A stretch of DNA of 12,797 bases from Candidatus Thorarchaeota archaeon (GTDB taxonomy: Archaea > Asgardarchaeota > Thorarchaeia > Thorarchaeales > Thorarchaeaceae): contig JAEORG010000440.1 of assembly GCA_016841005.1 (NCBI GenBank), positions 1-12,797 of the forward strand, written 5' to 3'. Below are positions 5,498 to 12,061 of the stretch, in pieces. The translations under genes and the position numbers were made by a program. The first letter of the stretch is position 1; every line of letters starts with the position of its first letter. A model generated the notes under the pieces. That model did not search any database, had not been told where the DNA came from, and was given only the letters and a program-made list of their open reading frames with translations.

Positions 5498-6494
5498 TCA
5501 GCTTGAGTGCATCCCAAAGCGCGTCAGTTTCAGGTTTTTCAAGTGTAGTTTCTCCAATACCTGACTCAATTATTCTGGTGGATGTAGATTCCACTATTTC
5601 ACCTAATACTGATGCTTCGACTCCTGCAGCGTTTAGAGAGTTCAACACATCTTCCACGCTATCAGAATTACAGGTCATAATCATACATCCACTACTAATG
5701 AGGTGTAATGGATTAATCTGAAGTAACTCACAGATAGCAATTGTTGATGGATGTAGAGTGATTTCATCCTTCACGATTCTACAACCCACATTACTTGCAT
5801 CACAGAGTTCGTGAATTCCATTTGCTAATCCGCCCTCTGTTGGATCATGCATCGCAGTTCGATCTCCCGTCTTATACGCAGTAACACCATCCTTCACAAC
5901 ACTGATTTTATCTCGAAGGCTAATTGCAGCATCAACAATTTCTGAGCCCAATTTCTTCCTAAGATATGATTGTCCATCTGATGCTAGAATAGTAGTCCCT
6001 TCTATCGCTGCGGTTTTAGTCATCACTATTTTATCGCCTGGCTTTGCACCTGAAGACGTTACATAATCGCCCTCAGCTGTTTCACCAATCATGAATCCTG
6101 CAATGATTGGCTTTCGGATATCTTCTGTAATCTCAGTATGACCACCTGCAACGCTGATATCTAATGAAGTAGCTGCCTCATCCATTTGTTGCATTATATG
6201 TTCAAGGTCGTCTGGGGTTGAACCTGCAGGTAACATAATTGAGTTTAAGAACCATACAGGTGGAACTCCAAATGTTGCGATATCATTTGCATTAATGTGA
6301 ACTGCAAGCCAACCTATATCTTCGAAAGACCCAGTGATCGGATCAGTTGAAGCAATGAGAACTCGGTTCCCGAACCGAATCAACGATGCATCTTGCCCAA
6401 GTGCAGGTCCAAGTATCAAATCAGGATGACTCAATCCAAGATGCTTGAATACTTTTGTTTGTAGGATTTCTGGTGGTACCTTTCCAGGACGCAT
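5487..6494 (-). CDS. HypE-like AIR-synthase-family protein
   Basis: The 335-residue protein shows the PurM/HypE/ThiL/SelD fold. It has an N-terminal MRPGKVPPEIL, the ATP/metal motif GQDAS (33-37), STDPITG (49-55), NANDIATFG (68-76), GGHTE (117-121), MTKTAAIEGTTILA in mid-protein, and HDPTEGGLANGIHEL starting the C-terminal domain. These lines agree best with hydrogenase maturation protein HypE and its archaeal relatives. Canonical HypE ends in a short tail with a terminal Cys (Pro-Arg-Ile-Cys) that is carbamoylated and dehydrated to the nickel-iron site cyanide. Here the chain ends LKLIMP with no Cys, so the classical reaction is not supported. ATP-dependent chemistry on an unknown substrate is likely. 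No hydrogenase or other hyp gene is in the window. The ATG at 6494 is the only start, since an in-frame TGA lies directly before it. Confidence 0.85.
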   Translation of the reverse strand: MRPGKVPPEILQTKVFKHLGLSHPDLILGPALGQDASLIRFGNRVLIASTDPITGSFEDIGWLAVHINANDIATFGVPPVWFLNSIMLPAGSTPDDLEHIMQQMDEAATSLDISVAGGHTEITEDIRKPIIAGFMIGETAEGDYVTSSGAKPGDKIVMTKTAAIEGTTILASDGQSYLRKKLGSEIVDAAISLRDKISVVKDGVTAYKTGDRTAMHDPTEGGLANGIHELCDASNVGCRIVKDEITLHPSTIAICELLQINPLHLISSGCMIMTCNSDSVEDVLNSLNAAGVEASVLGEIVESTSTRIIESGIGETTLEKPETDALWDALKLIMP

Positions 6495-6517
6495 TCATCA
6501 CAGCTCCAAATGAAATG

Positions 6518-6529
6518 AGGTGCGCACCT
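6518..6529. promoter_or_regulatory. 12-base perfect palindrome near HypE-like gene start
   Basis: AGGTGCGCACCT is fully self-complementary. It lies 24-35 bases before the ATG at 6494, close to the start expected from a weak minus-strand TATA-like CTTTTCATA (6553-6545). That position suits an operator. The inner TGCGCA recurs in AGTGCGCAGT at 6620-6629. No regulator is identified. Confidence 0.35.
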
Positions 6530-6640
6530 ATCTTGTACCTAGCGTATGAAAAGTACAGTCATCGACCACCCAATACAGGGCTCTCGGTACTCACTATGCC
6601 ACTAGGCTATTTCAGACTAAGTGCGCAGTTTCGTCTCTAA

Positions 6641-6664
6641 CTCGATGCTAATAATCTAATCGAG
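6641..6664. repeat. inverted repeat downstream of the vWA gene
   Basis: CTCGAT (6641-6646) and ATCGAG (6659-6664) form a six-pair stem around a 12-base AT-rich loop, 13 bases after the vWA stop codon. No T tract follows on the minus strand, so it may be a 3'-end structure rather than a terminator. The rest of the gap between the vWA and HypE-like genes holds only the promoter-type signals noted nearby. Confidence 0.3.
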
Positions 6665-6676
6665 AAGGCAGTATTA

Positions 6677-8113
6677 CTACAGGTCAAGATAGGCTTCGAC
6701 CTCTCGTAGACCCTGAAGACTCAGTTGGGCTTTTGACCTCGATGCAGCCAAGATTGTTCCAAGCACTGATTTCTCTCTTACCAATTCACTGACAAGATAG
6801 GCATGTCCGCCACTTGCTCTAGCAATTAGGTATGCACCAAAGCTCTGCCTAAATTCATGGACTGCAAGAATTGCTTCAATGACATCGTCGTAACCATCTT
6901 TTCTCATTCTAAGAAGTGTCGCAAGTTCAATTGCTTCATGGTAGGGTCGCTTCATGAACTTAACCCACTTTCGTTGGTCTCGAGCAACACTAATTGTTGC
7001 TAGTCGTACATCCTGTTTTCGTAAAAGCCGTGATGCCTTAACTAAATCTTTAATCGGAGTGTACTGGGCGTGGCCAGGTCCAACAGATTGTGCAAGGGGT
7101 ATGTTCGGAGCAAAATCAGAGATGACAATCACTAGAGGCTCAATGTCTTGATTCCTCATTCTCTCACGTTTAATCGCCTCTAAGGACTTCATCAATCCTT
7201 CAGCCAATGGAGTTAATCCAGAGATTCTAAGTCTGGCCATCGCTCTATAGAGTTTATTCCAGTTTGTAGTTGGAGCTTGAATTTCGACTGCTCCACTGTC
7301 CTTGAATGCAATAATACCCACCCGGTCTTTCGAACCCCGAGTTTCTCTCTCAATCTTTTCTAAAATCTCTCTTACTTCCTTTAGACTGCTTTTCATGGAT
7401 AAACTAACATCAATGACAAGCATCACAGTGAGAGGAGTTCTTCCTGTGTAGACACTCTCGCGAATATCTTCTTTCTCTATCTTTATTCTCTCTCCCTTTG
7501 ATCTCTTACCAATTCGAGTTATTGCCGCTATGATAGTTGATGGAAGATGTATCGAACTAGGAGTCCCGATAGGTTGCCGCCATCTTGTTGGTCTTCCAGT
7601 CTTTAGTGACTCCTTGGCTTTAAGAGAACCCACTGCTCGAGAACTCACTCGTTTCTGTTTCCAACCCCCAGAAGAAACTTGAGATCTAACCATAGCTTTG
7701 GATTCCAAATCCTTTGCAGGAAATAGAGATTCACCTGAATCAAAATCAGGTAATTTTACGTAGAATGCTGCATCAATTGCGAGAAAAGAATCGCGAAGCT
7801 CAGATTTAGAGCCTGTGACCTTACTTTCGGACTTGGCTCTATATGGTCGTGTTGCACGCCCCCATTCATCACCAGGTTCTGGTTCAGCTGAACCAAGTTC
7901 AACAGTATCAATTCCTGCAGCTGGACCCCTTTGTCGTTTCATCATTGTTCGAAACCATCTCCGAACAGTGTAGTAAATTAAAGGGATGTAGAGCAATATG
8001 TTAATGACGTATACTACTAATTCGGTAGGATACACACCCAAAGAATATCCCCAAAGAAGATTTACTGGACTGATTGCAGCCCATGCAAAAAAGCCCATGG
8101 TGGCCATCATCAT
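6677..8113 (-). CDS. membrane-anchored vWA protein, ChlD-like
   Basis: Read from its first ATG this is 478 residues. Hydrophobic segments at about 1-20 and 31-50 are followed by the basic stretch RRWFRTMMKRQR, so the rest should be cytoplasmic. A polar linker runs to about 185. Then comes the pre-vWA region of magnesium/cobalt chelatase subunit D (KEDIRESVYTGRTP) and a von Willebrand A domain with a complete metal site: Asp235-Val-Ser237-Leu-Ser239, Thr301 in GLTPLAEG, and Asp333 in ISDF. The domain ends with GGHAYLVSELV. In chelatases the vWA domain docks the AAA+ ring on the large chelatase subunit. The frame stays open upstream of the ATG to the A-run in the AAA+ gene, there is no ribosome site at the ATG, and the first hydrophobic helix would gain GTICAV upstream. 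The protein is therefore probably made as a fusion by -1 frameshifting. No large chelatase subunit is present here, so the true client is unknown. Confidence 0.87.
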   Translation of the reverse strand: MMMATMGFFAWAAISPVNLLWGYSLGVYPTELVVYVINILLYIPLIYYTVRRWFRTMMKRQRGPAAGIDTVELGSAEPEPGDEWGRATRPYRAKSESKVTGSKSELRDSFLAIDAAFYVKLPDFDSGESLFPAKDLESKAMVRSQVSSGGWKQKRVSSRAVGSLKAKESLKTGRPTRWRQPIGTPSSIHLPSTIIAAITRIGKRSKGERIKIEKEDIRESVYTGRTPLTVMLVIDVSLSMKSSLKEVREILEKIERETRGSKDRVGIIAFKDSGAVEIQAPTTNWNKLYRAMARLRISGLTPLAEGLMKSLEAIKRERMRNQDIEPLVIVISDFAPNIPLAQSVGPGHAQYTPIKDLVKASRLLRKQDVRLATISVARDQRKWVKFMKRPYHEAIELATLLRMRKDGYDDVIEAILAVHEFRQSFGAYLIARASGGHAYLVSELVREKSVLGTILAASRSKAQLSLQGLREVEAYLDL

Positions 8114-8157
8114 GACTGCACAAATAGTGCCTTGGATAGGATTACCACGAGGATTTC

Positions 8158-9354
8158 TTATCCTTGTCGGAGTTTTTTTTTGCCATCCTCACCCATACTC
8201 ATCTCACCCATTTTCCCCTGTCTACCAAACTTGCCACCACTTTGACGGGGACCTTGCTTGTCATCAGACTCACTACCAGTTTCTGTCGGAGATTTTCTTT
8301 TGTCTTGTTTCTGTGCAACATCATGAGCCTTTGTTATAGATTGGTCAATTTCATTTGGTGAGGGTGGTTCTAATAAACCACCGCGCCGGGTCCGATGACT
8401 TAGGGTTAATTGGGCGGCTAATTGCATATCTTCAAGGTCTACTTCTGTACGTTCATAGAAAGCAGCAAGAGTAATTGCGGTCTTACTGATTATAATGTCA
8501 GGACGCACTCCATCAACCTCTAGCGCATCAGTTGCCATTGCGATTGCCTTTAGTTTTGAGTCTGAAAGCGTAACTTCTGGAAGTAATTCCCTTGCCTTGA
8601 TAATCTGCTTTCTTAGTTCAATCTGGTCGCTTTCCCAAGTAGAAATGAATTCATCAGGATCTTGCTCAAATGCAAGATTACGCCGGACTAGTTCCATCCG
8701 GTCCTCAATACTATGCTCTGCTCCGACTGAAACATGCAAGGGAAATCTGTCAAGAAGCTGAGGACGAAGTTCGCCTTCCTCGGGATTCATAGATCCCATC
8801 AACACAAAATCAGATGGGTGAGATATCGAGATTCCTTCTCTTTCAATGACGTTAATCTTTGTTGCTGCAGCATCTAGAAGATCATCAACAAGATGGTCAG
8901 GTAGTAAATTCACTTCGTCAACGTACAAGACATTTTGATGAGCTTCGGCTAAGATTCCAGGTCTAAGAGCCTGTATCCCTTCATTTAGAACTCGTTCGAT
9001 ATCTAATGACCCAATTAATCGATCCTCAGTCGTAGAAAGAGGAAGATTGACAACATGCATTTTACGCTTTAGTGATGGTAAACTCTTCTCAGAAGCAAGC
9101 CGAGATTGACAGTCCTCACAAAGAGCTTTCTCGATATGAGGATTACAACCAAAACGACATCCATCAACTACATCTACTTCAGGGAGAAGTTCTGCAAATG
9201 CTCTAACAAGAGTAGTCTTACCTGTGCCCTTAGGTCCCGAAACGAGTAAGCCACCGATGCGAGGGTTCACTCCATTTAGAATTAGAGCTAGTTTTAATCT
9301 CTCCAATCCCACAAGAGCTGTAAAAGGTATAACCATTCGCTTCAGCTGTACCAA
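8158..9354 (-). CDS. chelatase-type AAA+ ATPase (ChlI/BchI family)
   Basis: Numbered from TTG at 9354 the product has 398 residues. VIPFTALVGLERLKLALILN (8-27) and NPRIGG lead to Walker A GPKGTGKTT (40-48). A four-Cys cluster (66, 70, 79, 82), probably a zinc site, is typical of archaeal ChlI-like proteins. VLYVDEVN (142-149) is Walker B, and GSMNPEEGELRPQLLDRF carries sensor 1. The helical lid includes SHRTRRGG. A charged low-complexity tail of about 55 residues ends near the A9 run. It is the motor of a metal-chelatase-like or MoxR-like AAA+/vWA pair. Start choice: a GTG at 9435 gives 27 more residues that do not resemble the family and would overlap a TATA-like site; TTG at 9354 has AAGGTGGT six bases upstream; ATG at 9336 is the third option. 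Frameshifting at the tail probably also yields a fusion with the vWA protein. Confidence 0.9.
   Translation of the reverse strand: MVQLKRMVIPFTALVGLERLKLALILNGVNPRIGGLLVSGPKGTGKTTLVRAFAELLPEVDVVDGCRFGCNPHIEKALCEDCQSRLASEKSLPSLKRKMHVVNLPLSTTEDRLIGSLDIERVLNEGIQALRPGILAEAHQNVLYVDEVNLLPDHLVDDLLDAAATKINVIEREGISISHPSDFVLMGSMNPEEGELRPQLLDRFPLHVSVGAEHSIEDRMELVRRNLAFEQDPDEFISTWESDQIELRKQIIKARELLPEVTLSDSKLKAIAMATDALEVDGVRPDIIISKTAITLAAFYERTEVDLEDMQLAAQLTLSHRTRRGGLLEPPSPNEIDQSITKAHDVAQKQDKRKSPTETGSESDDKQGPRQSGGKFGRQGKMGEMSMGEDGKKKLRQG
8173..8181 (-). promoter_or_regulatory. A9 slippery run, candidate -1 frameshift site joining AAA+ and vWA genes
   Basis: On the coding strand the AAA+ frame reads GGC AAA AAA AAA CTC CGA CAA GGA TAA. 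A -1 slip on the nine A residues instead reads AAA ACT CCG ACA and continues without a stop into the vWA gene. GGGTGAGG, an internal Shine-Dalgarno-like sequence, lies five bases upstream (8194-8187). A weak GGATA/TATCC stem starts nine bases downstream. Both are positions where bacterial -1 frameshift stimulators sit. The same run also permits RNA polymerase slippage. The fusion would be about 892 residues. Confidence 0.6.
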
Positions 9355-9360
9355 GAGTTG

Positions 9361-9368
9361 ACCACCTT
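9361..9368 (-). promoter_or_regulatory. ribosome binding site supporting a TTG start for the AAA+ gene
   Basis: AAGGTGGT on the minus strand lies six bases before TTG at 9354. Neither GTG 9435 nor ATG 9336 has a comparable site. A TATA-like TTATAT at 9402-9397 would start transcription about 25 bases later, just before this site. Confidence 0.5.
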
Positions 9369-9394
9369 GCAAGGATTCAGGTATTGTGAAGATA

Positions 9395-9402
9395 GATATA
9401 AC
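9395..9402. promoter_or_regulatory. shared TATA-like element for divergent AAA+ and threonine synthase genes
   Basis: GATATAAC on the plus strand and its complement GTTATATC on the minus strand are both credible TATA boxes. Plus-strand transcription would begin near 9423, 13 bases before the GTG of threonine synthase. Minus-strand transcription would begin near 9374, 20 bases before the TTG of the AAA+ gene. Confidence 0.4.
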
Positions 9403-9435
9403 CGTAAGTGTTAAAGTAAGTTTGGGGTCATTCAC

Positions 9436-10590
9436 GTGATTTCAACTATAACCCATTTGGAGTGTCCGGAATGTGGAAAGCAGTATTCCATAGAGCAAGC
9501 TGTATCAATCTGCGTTTGTAGATCGCCGCTATTTGCTCGATATGATTTAAGTCGAGTCATTGATTCTATTGATTGTGAAGAGTTTCCAGCTCCAGTGAAT
9601 TCTATGTGGAGATATTCAATGGTTTTACCTGTTGCTTCACCATCATTCATCCTTAGCCTTGGAGAAGGATGGACACCTCTAGTTTTAACGAGACGCCTTG
9701 GAACTCACTATGGTCTGAGACTGTTACGTATCAAGGATGAATCCAGAAATCCAACATTGAGCTTTAAAGATCGGGGATTATGTACTGCAATATCCAAGCA
9801 TCTAGAATTAGGTGCATCTGCTGTTGCGCTACCATCAGCAGGAAATGCTGCAGTTTCAACTAGTGCTTATGCTGCTGTTGGAGGAATTCCTGCATACATC
9901 TTTATGCCAAAGGATACGCCTCGTCCATTCTTCGAAGATTGTCAGATGTATGGTGCAATTACATCCTCAAATCCAGGTACAATATCTGACAGCGCAGCTG
10001 CAATGAAAGAGATGAAGGGGAACTGGACAGATCTTTCAACAACCAAGGAACCGTACAGAGTAGAAGGGAAAAAGACACTGGCTTATGAAATAACCGAACA
10101 ATTAGGGTGGTCAATTCCAGATGCAATTGTGTGCCCTACCGGCGGAGGAACAGCGTTAATTGGAATTTGGAAGGGACTCGATGAACTCGAATCGATTGGA
10201 TTGATAGGAAATGAAAGGCCGCGTATGTATGCTGCTCAAAGTGGTGGGTGTGCACCAGTTGTTAGAGCATTTGAGAATGGTGCTGAAATAATAGAGCCTT
10301 GGATAAATGGTGAAACAATAGCATATGGTTTGCGAGTCCCAAGGCCATTTGCAGGGAGATTGATTATGCGAGCACTGTATAAATCAAAGGGAGGGGCAGT
10401 GGCAGTTGCTGACCACGAAATTGCATCCACAATGAGCATTGCAGCTAAGTTAGAAGGATTAGATATCTGCCCAGAAGCTGCTGTTGGACTTGCAGGATTG
10501 AGTAATTTGATAGAATCCGGAGATATTGACTATGATGAGGAAGTCGTGGTCTTGAACACAGGGTCTGGAGTAAAATATCGTCAGGCATAA
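9436..10590 (+). CDS. thrC: threonine synthase
   Basis: This fold-type II PLP enzyme converts O-phosphohomoserine and water to threonine and phosphate. The 384-residue chain begins with a zinc-ribbon-like CPECG (10-14) and C-V-C (26-28), as in archaeal and plant-type threonine synthases. Next are LGEGWTPLVL, the PLP Lys111 in PTLSFKDRG, the substrate-phosphate motif PSAGNAAVS, and the PLP-phosphate glycine loop PTGGGTALIG with GGGT at 236-239. It ends with VVLNTGSGVKY. Length suits the class. The GTG start at 9436 has GGGGT (9424-9428) seven bases upstream. Cysteate synthase is a known paralogue and cannot be fully excluded, but the overall motif agreement is with ThrC. It is convergent with the HAD phosphatase, 12 bases apart. 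Confidence 0.92.
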   Translation: MISTITHLECPECGKQYSIEQAVSICVCRSPLFARYDLSRVIDSIDCEEFPAPVNSMWRYSMVLPVASPSFILSLGEGWTPLVLTRRLGTHYGLRLLRIKDESRNPTLSFKDRGLCTAISKHLELGASAVALPSAGNAAVSTSAYAAVGGIPAYIFMPKDTPRPFFEDCQMYGAITSSNPGTISDSAAAMKEMKGNWTDLSTTKEPYRVEGKKTLAYEITEQLGWSIPDAIVCPTGGGTALIGIWKGLDELESIGLIGNERPRMYAAQSGGCAPVVRAFENGAEIIEPWINGETIAYGLRVPRPFAGRLIMRALYKSKGGAVAVADHEIASTMSIAAKLEGLDICPEAAVGLAGLSNLIESGDIDYDEEVVVLNTGSGVKYRQA

Positions 10591-10602
10591 TGTTCGCTAT
10601 AC

Positions 10603-11244
10603 CTATTGGACTTGGAGGATAATAGGGAGAATTTCTCTGAGGTCTTTATTTCTTATAACCACAGACGCAGCTTTTGCGACATCCTCGTTCTCAGGATTAA
10701 ATGCAATAGACATTGCAACTACTGGAAAAACCGCAATGTCATTCTTTCCGTCACCAACGAATACGGTATCGGATAAGGGTATATCAAAATGAGCGCAAAT
10801 CTGTTCGATTTCCTTAGCCTTTCCACCCCATCCAACGTTTACTTCGACCTCGCCAGTTATGATTCCATTTTCATGACGTATCTTATTCACCAAGAGATAC
10901 TCAATACCTACTCGATCGACAATTCGTTCTGCAAGAATATCGATGCCACCAGAGAGCACTGCAACTTGGATTCCATTTCTCTTCAATTCCTTAACAGCTT
11001 CAATTGCTCCTGGCATGAGTTCAGTTTCATTGGCTATTTTCTGAACATCCGACAATTTTTGACCTTTCCATAATGCTGCATCGAGTGATGCCCACTCCTG
11101 ATAATCAATCTCTCCAGCAAAATATTTGTCATAGTAGATACTGCCTTGCTCATGAGTCTCAAAATATTCATGCAATCGCCACCATGAGCTATTGTGAGTG
11201 GTCAAGGTGCCATCTAGGTCAAAAACAACAAGTCGTATTGCCAT
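10603..11244 (-). CDS. phosphoserine-phosphatase-like HAD hydrolase (archaeal HAD-IB type)
   Basis: The 213-residue protein carries all four HAD motifs: DLDGT (9-13, nucleophile Asp9 and acid/base Asp11), LSGG (97-100), Lys142 in GWGGKAKE, and VGDGKND (163-169). The small helical cap between motifs I and II (about 15-76, beginning with NSSWWRLHEYF) marks the archaeal PSP-like HAD-IB subgroup. The likely reaction is hydrolysis of phosphoserine or a related small phosphate; true SerB function is plausible but not provable, since the group is broad. It lies 36 bases downstream of the ESCRT-III gene on the same strand and probably shares its transcript. GGTTGTGA eight bases before the ATG is a weak ribosome site. 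Confidence 0.88.
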   Translation of the reverse strand: MAIRLVVFDLDGTLTTHNSSWWRLHEYFETHEQGSIYYDKYFAGEIDYQEWASLDAALWKGQKLSDVQKIANETELMPGAIEAVKELKRNGIQVAVLSGGIDILAERIVDRVGIEYLLVNKIRHENGIITGEVEVNVGWGGKAKEIEQICAHFDIPLSDTVFVGDGKNDIAVFPVVAMSIAFNPENEDVAKAASVVIRNKDLREILPIILQVQ

Positions 11245-11280
11245 CTAATATGTCACAACCAAGGTGAGTCACGATCTTAT

Positions 11281-11940
11281 CTAACTCTGTGCTTCTCGCT
11301 CCCGCTCTTCCTTTGCCTCTCGTTCTAAATCAGCAAGTAGATCGTCAATCTTCTTCTCTTTACCTTCTCTAGCAGCTTCAGGCGTGACTGATTCTTTCGT
11401 TCCAAGGGGGGGTAGGACACCCTCCTTCTCGAGCAGAATTTCAGCTTCCATTGCATCTAGCTGTCTATCTATCCTTTCCTCAGATTCTACACTCATATCG
11501 GATGTTGACAGATCTTCCGAGAGCAGCTCCCCAGCAATAGAAATCTCTTCAAATGACTGAGACAGCTTATCAAGCTGTGCTTGTATCTCTCCAGGATTAA
11601 GCATTGCACGTGCTGCAGTCAGTGCATCGTTGGCGATTGTAAATGCTCGAAGGACTTCAGATTGGTCCTTTGCTTCTTCGATGTTCATGAGGGCAGTTTC
11701 AAGGGTTAGAAACTGTTGCTGATAACGCCCACGTCTATTCTCTAGTTCTACGACAACACTAAGATGTGAGCGAGCAACTGTGCGGTCCCCTCTTGCCATT
11801 GCTTCCTTTGCTTTCGCTTGCTCTTCAATCTGGCGTGTTTCTAGTCGTCTTATTCTTAGTGTCAAGGCATTCATTGTGCCTTTTATTTCGAGGATACCTC
11901 TCTCGGCATCCACCTTTTTCTTACCGCTTAGAAAGCCCAT
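11281..11940 (-). CDS. ESCRT-III (Snf7/CHMP-like) protein
   Basis: The 219-residue protein has the ESCRT-III layout. A short N-terminus MGFLSGKKK with basic residues is followed by a long basic helical hairpin (about 12-90; 'LRIRRLETRQIEEQAKAKEAMARGDRTVARSHL' pattern as in CHMP2-like proteins). Helix 3 covers about 91-113. The segment LNPGEIQAQLDKLSQSFEEI (114-133) matches the CHMP 'L..PQIQ..M..FE....' helix 4. An acidic stretch follows, then a proline-rich VLPPLG (175-180), then a final charged helix (about 197-217). The hydrophobic spacing Ile198, Leu202, Leu205 resembles a MIM1 motif that binds the Vps4 MIT domain, though its basic residues are missing. Such proteins polymerise on membranes in division or vesicle scission. 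No Vps4, ESCRT-II or ubiquitin gene is adjacent. Start ATG 11940 has GGTG about eight bases upstream. PspA-type homologues are less likely. Confidence 0.85.
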   Translation of the reverse strand: MGFLSGKKKVDAERGILEIKGTMNALTLRIRRLETRQIEEQAKAKEAMARGDRTVARSHLSVVVELENRRGRYQQQFLTLETALMNIEEAKDQSEVLRAFTIANDALTAARAMLNPGEIQAQLDKLSQSFEEISIAGELLSEDLSTSDMSVESEERIDRQLDAMEAEILLEKEGVLPPLGTKESVTPEAAREGKEKKIDDLLADLEREAKEEREREAQS

Positions 11941-11989
11941 TGTCTATACACCAGTTTTGCCCTTTCACTCTTGATTCATATTCTCGTGC

Positions 11990-11997
11990 AATTAAAC
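11990..11997 (-). promoter_or_regulatory. TATA-like element of ESCRT-III gene
   Basis: GTTTAATT on the minus strand would begin a transcript near 11966, leaving a leader of about 26 bases with GGTG near its end. It probably drives the ESCRT-III gene and the HAD gene behind it. Confidence 0.35.
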
Positions 11998-12018
11998 GTT
12001 TGCAGACTCACGGATAGG

Positions 12019-12026
12019 ATTATAGA
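12019..12026 (+). promoter_or_regulatory. TATA-like element of IMPase-family gene
   Basis: ATTATAGA predicts a start near 12048 and a leader of about 14 bases before the ATG at 12062. It stands back to back with the ESCRT-III promoter. Confidence 0.4.
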
Positions 12027-12061
12027 GACCCTGTTAATCAAAAAAAGTGGTTGTTCCGCCA

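Noticed and set aside
6495..6676. Possible tRNA or small RNA gene in the 182-base gap
   Set aside because: No cloverleaf, T-loop GTTCRA signature or CCA-side pairing was found; only short palindromes and weak promoter signals.
8158..8191. Assembly error as sole explanation of the AAA+/vWA frame change
   Set aside because: Not rejected outright, but not preferred: the A-run, the SD-like sequence and the missing vWA ribosome site match known chlD frameshift cassettes. Raw reads are needed to decide.
11766..12017. Plus-strand ORF opposite the start of the ESCRT-III gene
   Set aside because: Leu/Ser-rich antisense translation of a charged helical protein; it also covers the promoter region.
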